Of a stretch of 64,000 nucleotides of DNA, positions 44,545 to 54,266 are shown piece after piece (the first letter of the stretch is position 1; each line of letters opens with the position of its first letter). The notes under the pieces are model-generated. The model searched no databases, was not told where the DNA came from, and was given only the letters and a program-made list of their open reading frames with translations. This DNA comes from Acinetobacter soli (GTDB lineage Bacteria; Pseudomonadota; Gammaproteobacteria; Pseudomonadales; Moraxellaceae), in contig NZ_BBNM01000006.1 in the NCBI RefSeq assembly GCF_000760595.1, positions 156,909 through 220,908 on the forward strand, in the 5' to 3' direction. The translations under genes and the position numbers were made by a program.

Positions 44545-45213
44545 TCACTGTGCTTTGCCTTGCTCGGCAATCTTTTTCCACGCATTGTCACGCAAGTAAA
44601 CAGGAAGTGCCTGTTCAGCCGGCACCCATTGCTCATTGAGTGCATAGTGTCTTGCAAGTAATGCAATGTGATGTGCATTCGGCTGGACTGCTGCCACCTG
44701 TGTCTCTGTGGTCGCGATTAAATGCGCGCCTGAACCAACAACGGTAAACTGAGCTGCTGCCTGAGCATCTGCATAGTTCAGCAAACGTTCCTCGCCATCG
44801 AGTTGCATGATGCCGGCATCATCGAGTACATAATTAGCCAAATAAACTTCTTGCATACGTGCATCTAAAACAGCAGTCACCTGTTGTAATTGATGGGTTT
44901 GATAAGCGGCCTGCGCCAGTGCCTGCAAAGTAGACACTGCAATCACCGGCAGGTCATTGGCCCATGCCAATGCCTGTGTCACAGCAGCATTGATCCGTAC
45001 ACCACTAAATGATCCTGGGCCTCGACTAAATGCAATTGCTGTGAGTTCATGCAGCTCGGTCTGCGTATCGCGCAAGGCGGTTTCAATCATGGGTAAAATT
45101 GTTTGAGTCTGAGCCTTGGCTCGATCATCAAGTTGAAAAAAAAGCTCTTGATGTTGATCGATCAAGGCCACAGAACATTGTTCATTGGCTGTTTCCAATG
45201 CAAGCACTTTCAT
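44545..45213 (-). CDS. tsaB: tRNA t6A modification protein TsaB
   Basis: Scaffold for the TsaD-TsaE complex that adds threonylcarbamoyl to A37 of tRNAs. The ASKHA-fold N-terminus reads LALETANEQCSVALI, and FSRGPGSFSGVRI is the diagnostic loop. It lacks the metal His pair of TsaD, as expected. It is 222 residues. The other tsa genes are not in the window. It precedes rsmJ on the minus strand. Confidence 0.93.
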   Translation of the reverse strand: MKVLALETANEQCSVALIDQHQELFFQLDDRAKAQTQTILPMIETALRDTQTELHELTAIAFSRGPGSFSGVRINAAVTQALAWANDLPVIAVSTLQALAQAAYQTHQLQQVTAVLDARMQEVYLANYVLDDAGIMQLDGEERLLNYADAQAAAQFTVVGSGAHLIATTETQVAAVQPNAHHIALLARHYALNEQWVPAEQALPVYLRDNAWKKIAEQGKAQ

Positions 45214-45316
45214 GCAAACCTTACGCTATATAATTAACAAAAACGCTGAACATCATACTCTACTCCCCGCTGTCAGGCGAGTGATTCAACGTAATCGGTT
45301 TGCACGAATCCAAGAT

Positions 45317-45865
45317 TCAAATCGACTCATATTCATCAAAAAAATACGGTTCAAGCTGCACATATTTTTTATAGTGCTCGGCATAATGCATGGCACTCAT
45401 TTTAAGCTGTGCCGCACCCTGATCATCGAGTGTTTTAACCACTTTGCCCGGCGACCCCATCACTACTGAATTATCAGGAATGACTTTACCCTCAGGAATC
45501 AGGGCATTGGCACCAATAATGCAGTTTTTGCCAATAACGGCATGATTCAGAATCACGGCGTTAATACCGATCAGGCTGTTATCACCAATGGTGCAGCCAT
45601 GTAGCATGGCCTGATGTCCGATGGTCACATAGTCTCCGACCACCAGCTCAATTCCCGCATCGGTATGCAACACGGCATTTTCTTGTACGTTGGTAAAATC
45701 GCCCAACCGGATTAAACAGTTGTCTGCACGAATCACTGCTCCAAACCAGATACTGACTTCATCACCCAGTTCGACTTGACCAATCACGGTCGCATTACCT
45801 GCAATCCACCCCTTCCACGGATGGTGTTTGGTTCTAGGGTGATGTCCTTGAAAGCTATACATCAT
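45317..45865 (-). CDS. yrdA: gamma-carbonic anhydrase-like protein (YrdA)
   Basis: A 182-residue left-handed beta-helix trimer. Hexapeptide repeats run from GNATVIGQVELGDEVSIWFGAVIRAD to the end, and the zinc His residues are seen in VLHTDAG, IGHQAMLHGC. The AWIAGNATVIG start is typical of the YrdA/PaaY group, which binds metal and may hydrolyse thioesters or act as a carbonic anhydrase. It starts five bases after the nudL stop, so it is in that operon. Exact activity is not known. Confidence 0.87.
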   Translation of the reverse strand: MMYSFQGHHPRTKHHPWKGWIAGNATVIGQVELGDEVSIWFGAVIRADNCLIRLGDFTNVQENAVLHTDAGIELVVGDYVTIGHQAMLHGCTIGDNSLIGINAVILNHAVIGKNCIIGANALIPEGKVIPDNSVVMGSPGKVVKTLDDQGAAQLKMSAMHYAEHYKKYVQLEPYFFDEYESI

Positions 45866-45870
45866 CTGAG

Positions 45871-46497
45871 TTACTCCTTTCTATTGTTCTTTTCAAGTTT
45901 TTGCCGAATAAATAGAGGCGAATTTAATAAGAATGGCCACTCCTTTTGATAACCAAGGCCATATTGAAAGAGTGAAATCAACATACGTGCCGTTAAACCC
46001 CAGACCACCTCATCTTCGACACGCATACTCGGAAAGTACAACGTTTGCTTGATATATTTCACCTGATGGGGTTCTGGCGGCGCATTGAGTAATTGTTCAA
46101 GCGAAGCAAAAAAAATACGATCGATTTCAGTAGGCTGCGGTATCAAATGCACATCGGGTGGAATCAGCCCGACAATGGGTTTTACTAGCATGCCATTTTT
46201 GGCACGCTGCATGGGCAGATCTCCCATCAACTCGACATCGAAGGGATTAAGTGCCGTTTCTTCTTGCGCTTCACGTAATGCCACCACGATATTACTGGTA
46301 TCACCACGGTCACGTTTTCCGCCCGGAAAAGAGACTTCTCCGCCATGATTTTTTAAGCGGGTAGAACGCCGCGTCAATAACACCTTCGGATCTTTTTCAT
46401 CGGTAATCGCAATTAATACGGCAGCTTCTGCAGGTTGAGTACGTCGCGCAAAACGTAGTCGTTGTTGTAACCGATGGGTTAATCCTTGTTCACTCAT
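45871..46497 (-). CDS. nudL: CoA pyrophosphatase, Nudix family
   Basis: Cleaves coenzyme A to 4'-phosphopantetheine and adenosine 3',5'-bisphosphate. The Nudix box runs from GGEVSFPGGKRD to REAQEETAL (residues 50-77). The preceding VLLTRRSTRLKNHGGE stretch is the extra CoA motif of the NudL family. It is 208 residues and first of the nudL-yrdA pair, divergent from another Nudix gene. Confidence 0.88.
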   Translation of the reverse strand: MSEQGLTHRLQQRLRFARRTQPAEAAVLIAITDEKDPKVLLTRRSTRLKNHGGEVSFPGGKRDRGDTSNIVVALREAQEETALNPFDVELMGDLPMQRAKNGMLVKPIVGLIPPDVHLIPQPTEIDRIFFASLEQLLNAPPEPHQVKYIKQTLYFPSMRVEDEVVWGLTARMLISLFQYGLGYQKEWPFLLNSPLFIRQKLEKNNRKE

Positions 46498-46618
46498 TTG
46501 CGCCTCTCGATTCTTGTTATTTTTCCATCATAGCTCAATTTTTTTGGGGTCGTATACAAATGATGCGAAACAATAAAAATTCAGTTATGCTGAGCTATCT
46601 TTAGCCCCGATGATTGTT

Positions 46619-47167
46619 ATGAGTTTTTGTATCGTTTGTGGACATAAAACAGAAGAACAGATCCCGCTAGGTGATCATAAATTGCGCCGTGTTTGTGGCA
46701 ATTGTGGCCATATTCACTATGAAAATCCAAAACTCATCTGCGGGGCACTGGCAGTTTGGGACAATAAGGTTTTGCTGTGCCGTCGGGCAATCGAACCACG
46801 TTACGGATTGTGGACTTTACCCGCAGGCTACATGGAGTTGTTTGAGACCATGGAAGAAGGCGCTGCACGTGAAACGCGTGAAGAAGCCGAGGCCGAGATC
46901 GACATTGAACATTTATACTGCATGTATAACATTCCTCGTATCGGACAGATCTACGTGTTGTTCAAAGCCCTGCTCAAAGACGGCGTATTCGGCGCCGGTG
47001 AAGAAAGCATCGAATCGCGGTTATTTGAAGAACACGAAATCCCATGGGGCGAACTGGCGTTTCCAAGTGTTGAGCGTACGCTTCGACATTACTTTGAAGA
47101 CCGTAAACAGCAGCACTTTCCGGTACATTTAGAGACCATCGGCACCCGTCTGGATCACACAGGATAA
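46619..47167 (+). CDS. Nudix hydrolase with N-terminal zinc ribbon
   Basis: About 182 residues. The zinc ribbon has CIVC and CGNC pairs at the start, followed by HYENPKLICGALAVW. The Nudix box is GYMELFETMEEGAARETREEAEAEI (near 68-92). This layout resembles the C-terminal half of NADH pyrophosphatase NudC without its N-terminal domain. The start at 46619 (MSFCIVCG) is preferred; an ATG three codons earlier is possible. Substrate unknown. The terminator 6 bases downstream is shared with filF. Confidence 0.85.
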   Translation: MSFCIVCGHKTEEQIPLGDHKLRRVCGNCGHIHYENPKLICGALAVWDNKVLLCRRAIEPRYGLWTLPAGYMELFETMEEGAARETREEAEAEIDIEHLYCMYNIPRIGQIYVLFKALLKDGVFGAGEESIESRLFEEHEIPWGELAFPSVERTLRHYFEDRKQQHFPVHLETIGTRLDHTG

Positions 47168-47172
47168 AATAA

Positions 47173-47199
47173 AAAAAGGCCAGTCATACTGGCCTTTTT
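47173..47199. terminator. bidirectional terminator between Nudix gene and fil operon
   Basis: Perfect stem AAAAAGGCCAGT / ACTGGCCTTTTT with loop CAT. It ends both the plus-strand Nudix gene and the minus-strand fil operon. Confidence 0.92.
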
Positions 47200-47210
47200 C
47201 ATGTTGTTGA

Positions 47211-49097
47211 TTATTTATTTTTTACACTATAACAGTTTGGTAGCTCAATGCTCAGCGTACCAGATGTGCGCTTGGCCAGTTCAATCTGTGCAGTTGTCGG
47301 TGCGGGTTGAACATTGGAAATATTGTTGTAAACCCGTTGATAAGCCGCATAAATATTGGCCCAGTTTGCCGAGTTGTTGTTAAAATCAGTAATCGACAGC
47401 GCACGAGAATTCGCGCTTTCGTCTAATAAGTTATTCAGATTGATTTTTACACCGCCAGAGCTAAGCTGGGCTGATGATGTTTCTCCACTGACTGCAAGTC
47501 CTTGATTTAAACCAAGCAGCACGCCTTCTAAAAGACCAAATCGTGCTTCATTTAAAATCATACGAATGGTGATCGACTTGTCACTTGCCGAGAAATTGGC
47601 TGCACCTGTTGTTCCAATCCGATATTGCGTCACACCGAAGTTATCTTGCATGCCATTGGTCAAAATTCCACAATTTCCAGACATATCATTTGTGGTGGCA
47701 TTGGCCCCAATATCGGTACGGATATCGCCATTTTCATCGATCACGATTCCGAGTTTGACATCTGCAACACTGGTATCTGTAAACTTAAAGATCAGTGTGG
47801 CATTGAGTGGAAATAGATAACGTCCAGAGCTGATGTTATTACTCGACTTAAATACACGTCTGTCGAGATAAGTAATCGGACTAATCTTGGCCAGATCAAT
47901 CGTTCCGTTAAAAGTTTCATTATCGGCAGTTTTGGTCCACCGTCCAAAAACCGAGCTGTCTACCGTCGTGGTATTCATGGCACGCTTATACAAATCGTCT
48001 GTTGCCACCACCAAATAGTTATCAAGTAATTTGCCTTGGAAAATTTTTAAGTCGTCGCTGCTGTTCGCACTCAAGCTAAAACGAAACGGTTGCGCTGACG
48101 ACAGCGATTTGGTCAGTGGATTGAGCCACGTGCTTTGTGTTTGTGCCGTCATTTTGGTTGGTGCAAACTGACTAATTAAGGTGAGATAACCCAGATCACC
48201 CGTATTCTTAGGTACGCCCTGCCATTGTAATCCATAGCCCGAGGTTAAGCCTTGTCGGTCAGTCATCAGGTACATATTGGCAATAATTTGTTTATTGGTT
48301 GTAGATGAACTGCCGCGGAAACCACTGGTGTACTTTAAAATCGCCAGATCGACCAAGCTGCTTGGGGTAAAGATTTCTGCGTTGTAAATCCCTGCATTTT
48401 GTATATTGGCCATTTTTTTGACCACATTCAATGCCTGTGCCTCAGACACCGTCGAGACATCGACCCATCCCACCAGTGCCGCTGCATAGCTGCCGTCTTT
48501 AAAATCGCTCACGCTCAAGGAACGAGTAATTTTAGAGAGTCCATTTTTGAAATCTTCAGTCATGGCTACAGGCTGAATATCTCCGGCAATATTACTGTTT
48601 TGCTGCACGCCTAAAGCCTGAAAAATACGTACCAGTGCAGTGGCCACCTTAACGGTATCATCCGATAAATCAAATGTCGCAGGTGCCTTACCCACCATTG
48701 CGGTTGCCATATCAAGTAGTGAAAGCGGTTGCTGACCAATATTGATAGGCGAAATGGTTTTTAAGTCTAGACTGCCCAGATTAATCTGCTTGTCTGCTGT
48801 TTGACCCTTGATCGAAAAATTAACGGTATCGCCAAGCTTACATGCGCCTGTAAATGCGTTACCACTTTGCGCCGTCACGAAATGATTCACCTTATCACTG
48901 CTACAATCGAAATTCAGACCTGCAATTGGATAAACCATATAGAAACTTTGGCAGTTAGCATCGGTGGTTTTACAACTGGTGCTTGTGGTAACGCCATTAT
49001 TGGTGTCTTCATTAATATTGCCACTTTCACCACCACAACCTACCAGTGCAGATACAAGCGCAGTCAGCGCGGTCGAAATTAAAATTTTCTTTTTCAT
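47211..49097 (-). CDS. filF: FilF-type large outer-membrane lipoprotein
   Basis: Last gene of the fil operon, about 628 residues. The N-terminus MKKKILIST is a lipoprotein signal with lipobox LVGC, then a Gly/Asn-rich linker. The body is beta-rich with Ser/Thr and no recognised enzyme motif. Three Cys near the start (TSCKTTDANC, FDCSSD) may form disulfides. It fits the protein annotated FilF in Acinetobacter. No strong ribosome binding site is seen, and an ATG four codons earlier is possible. It starts 20 bp after filE. Surface anchoring of the pilus or fibre is an inference. Confidence 0.75.
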   Translation of the reverse strand: MKKKILISTALTALVSALVGCGGESGNINEDTNNGVTTSTSCKTTDANCQSFYMVYPIAGLNFDCSSDKVNHFVTAQSGNAFTGACKLGDTVNFSIKGQTADKQINLGSLDLKTISPINIGQQPLSLLDMATAMVGKAPATFDLSDDTVKVATALVRIFQALGVQQNSNIAGDIQPVAMTEDFKNGLSKITRSLSVSDFKDGSYAAALVGWVDVSTVSEAQALNVVKKMANIQNAGIYNAEIFTPSSLVDLAILKYTSGFRGSSSTTNKQIIANMYLMTDRQGLTSGYGLQWQGVPKNTGDLGYLTLISQFAPTKMTAQTQSTWLNPLTKSLSSAQPFRFSLSANSSDDLKIFQGKLLDNYLVVATDDLYKRAMNTTTVDSSVFGRWTKTADNETFNGTIDLAKISPITYLDRRVFKSSNNISSGRYLFPLNATLIFKFTDTSVADVKLGIVIDENGDIRTDIGANATTNDMSGNCGILTNGMQDNFGVTQYRIGTTGAANFSASDKSITIRMILNEARFGLLEGVLLGLNQGLAVSGETSSAQLSSGGVKINLNNLLDESANSRALSITDFNNNSANWANIYAAYQRVYNNISNVQPAPTTAQIELAKRTSGTLSIELPNCYSVKNK

Positions 49098-49117
49098 TGT
49101 TGTACCCATCTTTTGGG

Positions 49118-50380
49118 TTAACGGATTGCCGTTAACTTGATTTGTCCTTGATTGGTCAATAACTTGTCTTCTACGTCCAGAGCGGAAGCCAACGGTGTCA
49201 TCAAAATATAATGCGCGTTTTCGGGTAAACGAATGATGCCTTCTAATGCTGCATATTTAAGTGCAGTTGCAGGATACTCTTGATTTTTATAGCCGCTCAC
49301 CCCTTCGAGTACACAGCCTTTCTGATCAAGAAACACCACAAAAGGCCAATAAAATTGGGGATTGGTTTGAGTCGATGCATATGAGGTCAGTTTCATTTGC
49401 TTTAATGGCTCAGACAAGCGCACCACATCATAATCAAAGGTATTTTCAAGCGGTTTTCTTGGCCAGACCGAAACTTCTTTTTGCGTGTCGAATACTTTGA
49501 CCTTCTTCATTTTTTTACCTTCAAAACATGTCGTATCCAAACTTTCAGTTACGTCTTGCTTAGGCATAATAAAGTAGGTCGAAGACAATGCGAGTGTCTC
49601 AGTCGGAGTTTCACTTGCCTTCGGTTTAAGCACCTGATTCAAAAAAGAACGGCTCACCCCTTTTTCACGCTCGACTGGCTGCATACGCACAACACCCGTT
49701 TTTGAGTCAATCTCCCCTTGTGGCATCATGTAAAAACGTTTTTTTCCATCCAAGTTAAATTCACGATTTTCTAAATATTCACTGTTGACGTATTCTTCAC
49801 CGCCAATACTGGAAATATAGGGTGACTGCTTGCTTGATGATGTATCAGTCTTCACCGCAGGCAATGGCGCTGTGTTTTTTGTAGCTGTTACTGCCATCTG
49901 ATCTGAACGTTTCACGGTGGGTTGCGATACATTCGGCATCGATTGGTCAGCACTCTTTGTAGCCATTTGGTCACTTGGAGGAGATTGCGATGGTACGGTA
50001 GCAGTATGAGTGGCTTTAATTACAGGCTTTGAAGTCGATTCAGCCAGCGGTATAGCCTGTTGACTCGCCGCTTTTTTTGAACTGATAAATCCAGTGGATG
50101 TTTGGGTTTGGGTACTTGATACTGCGGGAGTCAATGTAGACACATCAGTTGGCGCAGTTGGATAGGACTTTTGTACTGGATTTGAGGAAGCTTTTGAGCT
50201 GGGAGCGGCAGAATGACCTGTTGAACGCTGAGGCGTCTGCTTTTGAATCACCAAAGGACGTCCATCAGGCCCAATAATGGTAAAAAATTCAGCTGCATAA
50301 AGATTCATGCCAGTAACTAAAAGTGATCCAGCACACATACAAAACCACAGCCGAGTACGTCTGATGCTGTTTTTTTTCAT
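49118..50380 (-). CDS. filE: FilE putative pilus assembly protein
   Basis: About 420 residues. A signal peptide (RTRLWFCMCAGSLLV to YAAE) is followed by FFTIIGPDGRPLVIQ, the hallmark of FilE and similar to a DUF4124 strand. Residues 50-180 are low-complexity Ser/Thr/Pro/Gln, probably disordered and possibly glycosylated. The C-terminal half is a folded domain with two Cys (DTTCFEG and QKGCVLEG). The ATG at 50378-50380 overlaps the filD stop as TAATG, so translation is coupled. Its family name is known from annotation; its mechanism is not. Confidence 0.82.
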   Translation of the reverse strand: MKKNSIRRTRLWFCMCAGSLLVTGMNLYAAEFFTIIGPDGRPLVIQKQTPQRSTGHSAAPSSKASSNPVQKSYPTAPTDVSTLTPAVSSTQTQTSTGFISSKKAASQQAIPLAESTSKPVIKATHTATVPSQSPPSDQMATKSADQSMPNVSQPTVKRSDQMAVTATKNTAPLPAVKTDTSSSKQSPYISSIGGEEYVNSEYLENREFNLDGKKRFYMMPQGEIDSKTGVVRMQPVEREKGVSRSFLNQVLKPKASETPTETLALSSTYFIMPKQDVTESLDTTCFEGKKMKKVKVFDTQKEVSVWPRKPLENTFDYDVVRLSEPLKQMKLTSYASTQTNPQFYWPFVVFLDQKGCVLEGVSGYKNQEYPATALKYAALEGIIRLPENAHYILMTPLASALDVEDKLLTNQGQIKLTAIR

Positions 50381-52044
50381 TACCACCGTGTCCTGTAGTT
50401 AATCCCCAAAATGGTTACTTTTGTATTGGTTTTGACATCTAAACCTGCATAGGGATTGAGCAAAATATTACTCACGCCAGTTTGGTTGGCTAAGGAGCTG
50501 CTGCCTGCCGGAATATTGTCTCTACTGCGTAAAAAGCCCACAGACAAATCGACATCGGTATCTGCATCAAAACGATAACCAATGCCCAGACCGAATAACT
50601 GTGCATTATTGATCGGAATCAGGGTATTACGTTTGTCGTCTGGAATGGCAGAAGAACGTGGCTCATAACCCGCTCTCAGTTTCAAGCGATCAGTTGCAGA
50701 ATACTCAACCCCAATTCCCCAGCTCCATGGTGAGGTAAAATTAAGTGGCAGCGCCAGACTGGTATTGGAGATATCGCTTGAAAGTAGCTTGGCAATTTGC
50801 AACGCCGAAACCTGCCGATCAAATTCAAATCGGAATTTGTCCCAAGCGCTATAGTCTGTCCACCCCACATCGAAATTGATTTGTAAATCGGGAATAATTT
50901 TATAGGTAATCCCTGCCTGAAAGTGGGCTGGATATTCAAAATCCATGGCCACCAAACCAGACTCTGTGGCCGGAATACTGGAAGGAAAACCAAGCACACG
51001 TGCAAAGACACTCCCCGTCGCAGAGGAATTTAAACCGCGAATCAACTCGCGCGGTGCACGTTCATTGTCGATAAAGTATTTACCCTTGAGGCGCATTTTA
51101 CTCGAGCTTTGGTACACCATACCAAAGCTAAAATCTTCACGCGGTTCCCAAAGCAGGCCAAGGTTGTAGCTTGGGCTTAACGCCTGTTCGACCGTGACCT
51201 TTAACTGTCCAAAGCGGTTAAACGGATTCATACCCTCTTGAGCATTACAAATCCCGAGTAAAAGCAAATCGGTGATAAAGTCTTGATTGTCTTTAAATGG
51301 TGCACAGACCACTTCATCAACTAAACGCAATACCCCTATTAATTCGTTTGGAAAGCGTAAATCGGTTTTCAATGAAATGGCTTGATAAGACATTCCAACC
51401 GACGCCCCCAAGGACAGTTCATCATTGACTTTAAATGCAAATGAAGGCGATAAGTAGGTAATACGCTCTAGCGCAACCTGCTGCCCCATAAAATTTCCTG
51501 GGTTACCATTTTCAGCACCAAATCCTGCGACCAAAGGTGCATAGACTGCTGTGGCATAGGTAATTTTAGAACCGGGCGGCTTATACGCGATCCCTGCAGT
51601 AGGTGCAGCAAGCGGAACACCTTCACCCAAATCGACCATTTTTTTCAAAATAGGTACGTAAATACTGGCATATTCAACATCGCCGCGAACCGAACCTTTA
51701 AAGTCGGTACACAAGTTCGATGCGACTTCTGGCCCATCGTTACACACCAATGGGTCGTCGGAATAACCAAAAACGTTATATCCAGCCGGTGCAGAAAACT
51801 CACGCTGAATATCAAAGTTGGCAATTAAGCCCTGTACATCGGTTTGCAAGCCTTCAATACGGGTTAATGCTGCCGGGTTAAAGTGAATCGCGCTGATGCC
51901 TGGCGGATCGGCAGTTACCGCATTACCCAGCGCAAGAGAACGCACATCCACAGAAAGGTTTTGTCCAAGCTGTGCAAAAGTGACATTGGAGCAACCCGTC
52001 AGAATAATTGCTGATGCTAACGGGCGTAATCTGAGATATCGCAT
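50380..52044 (-). CDS. filD: FilD, FadL/OmpP1-family outer-membrane barrel
   Basis: A 554-residue beta barrel. After a signal peptide (an LTGC lipobox-like site and a TFA cleavage site both occur) comes QLGQNLSVDVRSLALGNAV and FNPAALTR, which matches the N-terminal hatch of FadL-type channels. The barrel strands continue to the end (LGINYRTRW). FadL proteins pass hydrophobic molecules. In this operon a role in exporting or anchoring the fil product is plausible but unproven. AAGGGGAG lies eight bases before the start. Confidence 0.82.
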   Translation of the reverse strand: MRYLRLRPLASAIILTGCSNVTFAQLGQNLSVDVRSLALGNAVTADPPGISAIHFNPAALTRIEGLQTDVQGLIANFDIQREFSAPAGYNVFGYSDDPLVCNDGPEVASNLCTDFKGSVRGDVEYASIYVPILKKMVDLGEGVPLAAPTAGIAYKPPGSKITYATAVYAPLVAGFGAENGNPGNFMGQQVALERITYLSPSFAFKVNDELSLGASVGMSYQAISLKTDLRFPNELIGVLRLVDEVVCAPFKDNQDFITDLLLLGICNAQEGMNPFNRFGQLKVTVEQALSPSYNLGLLWEPREDFSFGMVYQSSSKMRLKGKYFIDNERAPRELIRGLNSSATGSVFARVLGFPSSIPATESGLVAMDFEYPAHFQAGITYKIIPDLQINFDVGWTDYSAWDKFRFEFDRQVSALQIAKLLSSDISNTSLALPLNFTSPWSWGIGVEYSATDRLKLRAGYEPRSSAIPDDKRNTLIPINNAQLFGLGIGYRFDADTDVDLSVGFLRSRDNIPAGSSSLANQTGVSNILLNPYAGLDVKTNTKVTILGINYRTRW

Positions 52045-52058
52045 AGCGACTACTCCCC

Positions 52059-53234
52059 TTAGCTAATTTTTTTGGCAAATCCAGCAATATCCAGTGGGAA
52101 CGAGATTCCAAGCGAGACATCCGGTGCATCTTCAGTCAGACCAATGCCCAAGGTTCCGTTAATAATGGTTTTAGGAGAGACACGTACACCAAGAGCAATC
52201 GCAAAAATAGAGGATGTTTGATCGGCAGGCTTGAACGTTTCACCAGAACTATAGGTAAATTCAGAATTAAAATTGAAACTTTGCTGATACGACATCGTCA
52301 ATGACACGTCGTAGTTGAATGAATATGCAAAGCCTAGCGAGAAGCCACCACTAATGCCTGGATCAAACTCAGTGATCGTACGTGTACCACGGCGCTGATT
52401 AAGATCTGATTCCTTAAATCCGTAGTTGGCAGAAACCGAAGCAAACAGCACAACCGGATCGATATATTTACGCGTACTTGCACCAATACCTGCCGAATAA
52501 TAGCCCTTACCGGTGGATAAATCCGTGACAGGATTAATTTCGTATGGACTATCGCCCGTTTTGGTCGAAATATTACCAAATAAAATAAGAGGTAAACGCC
52601 CTGTCTGGAGTGGGAAAGGTTCCCAACGCGCTCCAAATGCAATATCACCTAAACCGGCAGTGGTGGTATCTTTTAAATTATCCGCTTTGGCCACAAACGG
52701 GATCGATGTGGTTAAGGTTAAGTTATCCCGCAGGCCATATTGCAGGGTAAAAGTATTGGTTAAAGTATGGTTGGCATCTTCTTCAACTCGAAGCTGATTA
52801 ACAGTACCGTCTTCAATAGCCAAATCTAAGCGTGTATCGCGATAGTAGGTATAATCAATATCGTAGTAACTTGAGATTTCACCACGTTTGATCAGAGAAT
52901 ATTGGCGCTCGTTGGAGGTGAAAACTTCTTGAAGATTACTTTCCTGTGTGGCATCACCTTCTTGTTTTTGAAGTGCCTCAGCCGCCGAATTTGACGAAAC
53001 AGCAGGTGCTGGCGTACTTGCTGTTGCCTCAGCGGCAGCCGTGCTATTCGACTCGGTAAACACGCTCCCCTGAGCTGGCGCTTCAGAAGACTGTGTCGCT
53101 GTCGCTTGCTCGGCAGACTTTTCTTGTGATGAGGCAGCGGCTACATCATCTGCCGCATAGACACCCCCAATCATGAGCACATTGACACTCAGTGCCAAAA
53201 ACGTTTTGTTCATCCCTTGCGTTCTCTTCTTCAT
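52059..53234 (-). CDS. filC: FilC, outer-membrane transporter-like barrel
   Basis: About 391 residues from an ATG at 53234; a TTG at 53267 directly after the filB stop has no site. A signal peptide (MKKRTQGMNKTFLAL to VYAA) is followed by 90 residues of Ala/Ser/Glu/Gln low complexity, then a beta-barrel domain with alternating strands (TNTFTLQYGLRDNLTLTTSIPF, and so on) ending with PLDIAGFAKKIS. It resembles the outer-membrane Phenol_MetA_deg/transporter barrels. It lies between the peptidase filB and filD. Confidence 0.78.
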   Translation of the reverse strand: MKKRTQGMNKTFLALSVNVLMIGGVYAADDVAAASSQEKSAEQATATQSSEAPAQGSVFTESNSTAAAEATASTPAPAVSSNSAAEALQKQEGDATQESNLQEVFTSNERQYSLIKRGEISSYYDIDYTYYRDTRLDLAIEDGTVNQLRVEEDANHTLTNTFTLQYGLRDNLTLTTSIPFVAKADNLKDTTTAGLGDIAFGARWEPFPLQTGRLPLILFGNISTKTGDSPYEINPVTDLSTGKGYYSAGIGASTRKYIDPVVLFASVSANYGFKESDLNQRRGTRTITEFDPGISGGFSLGFAYSFNYDVSLTMSYQQSFNFNSEFTYSSGETFKPADQTSSIFAIALGVRVSPKTIINGTLGIGLTEDAPDVSLGISFPLDIAGFAKKIS

Positions 53235-53267
53235 TCTATCCACCACGTTATTTTTTTTCTTACCCAA

Positions 53268-54101
53268 CTATTTACGCTTATAATACAACCGCATAAATGT
53301 ATTTACCTTTTCTCCATAGGTCATCGAATCCTTGTTGTTGTCTACACCCCTTCTAACCGTAGATGCTTTGTCTGCGATGCGTTCCATATAAAAAGTCGGA
53401 TACTGCATGTCAATCAATGCATAACGGTTGACTGTGGCATCCTCGACATGTCGTAAATCACTGTCTTGAAGTGCCAATAGCGTTTTACGCTGGGCTTCGG
53501 GCACTTGAATCAAAAACAAAGTGTTATTTTCCCAGACTTCTTTAAAGCGCACTTCATCGAAACTGATATTGCCTAGTGCTGGATCTGCCACATAGACTCG
53601 GCCGTCTTTATAACCTTTGTACACCACAAAATGTTTAAAACCAGCATAGGAAATCGGTACGATTGCTGGCTGTCCCTGATTGACCAGATCTGAAAACTCA
53701 CCTCGATAACCGCCACTTTCCAAACCTAAAGCGGTCACAAAACGTTTCATATCGAGAAGTGAAAAACTTCTGCGCTCGATAATCCGCTGATATTCGCCAA
53801 AACGGAGCAGCCCATTCATGGTTTGTTGTTCGGTCAGTTGGGTTCCAACATAGCCATTCAATAATGTGGTCAGTGCAGCCGATCCACAACTATAGTCATA
53901 AGCCTGACGCACAATACCGCGAAACTGATCTTCCACAGCGGGCTTGATCACGACTGCTTCACGGTGCATACGTGTAAAGGATGGCTCTCTGGAATCAAGT
54001 GTTTCCGTATATTGAACTGTCCCCGGAGCTTTATCTTTAATATCGAAGGCTTGGGTTGCAAAGTAATAGATCAATGCCGACCCTAAGGTAATCTCTAACA
54101 T
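53268..54101 (-). CDS. filB: FilB, C39-type cysteine peptidase
   Basis: A 277-residue peptidase with an N-terminal hydrophobic anchor (LEITLGSALIYYFATQAF). The C39 catalytic set is clear: Cys in AYDYSCGSAALTT, His in GFKHFVVYKG, and Asp in VADPALGN. C39 peptidases usually trim double-glycine leaders of bacteriocins inside ABC exporters; here there is no transporter domain and no bacteriocin. In the fil operon it may process FilA or another Fil protein in the periplasm. Second gene of the operon, after a terminator. Confidence 0.85.
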   Translation of the reverse strand: MLEITLGSALIYYFATQAFDIKDKAPGTVQYTETLDSREPSFTRMHREAVVIKPAVEDQFRGIVRQAYDYSCGSAALTTLLNGYVGTQLTEQQTMNGLLRFGEYQRIIERRSFSLLDMKRFVTALGLESGGYRGEFSDLVNQGQPAIVPISYAGFKHFVVYKGYKDGRVYVADPALGNISFDEVRFKEVWENNTLFLIQVPEAQRKTLLALQDSDLRHVEDATVNRYALIDMQYPTFYMERIADKASTVRRGVDNNKDSMTYGEKVNTFMRLYYKRK

Positions 54102-54266
54102 AATCTTTTGGTTCTACTTTTGGGGCAGCAATGCCTGATTTTCATTGTATTTTTAGAGCAAATACTCTACATTCCCTGTCTTTTGAAGATACCTTTTTTT
54201 TGAAGAAATTGCAGCTTTTTTTTGGTTTTTTTGACGAAATACGTATTTTTTTGTAATAACGCATAC

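Noticed and set aside
46671..47132. 153-codon frame inside the Nudix gene, same strand
   Set aside because: It lies wholly in an alternate frame of a clear zinc-ribbon Nudix protein with intact catalytic motifs.
52042..52044. FilD as a lipoprotein
   Set aside because: An LTGC sequence is present, but a TFA cleavage site follows and the hatch motif matches the mature N-terminus of FadL proteins. Left as an open ambiguity, not a feature.
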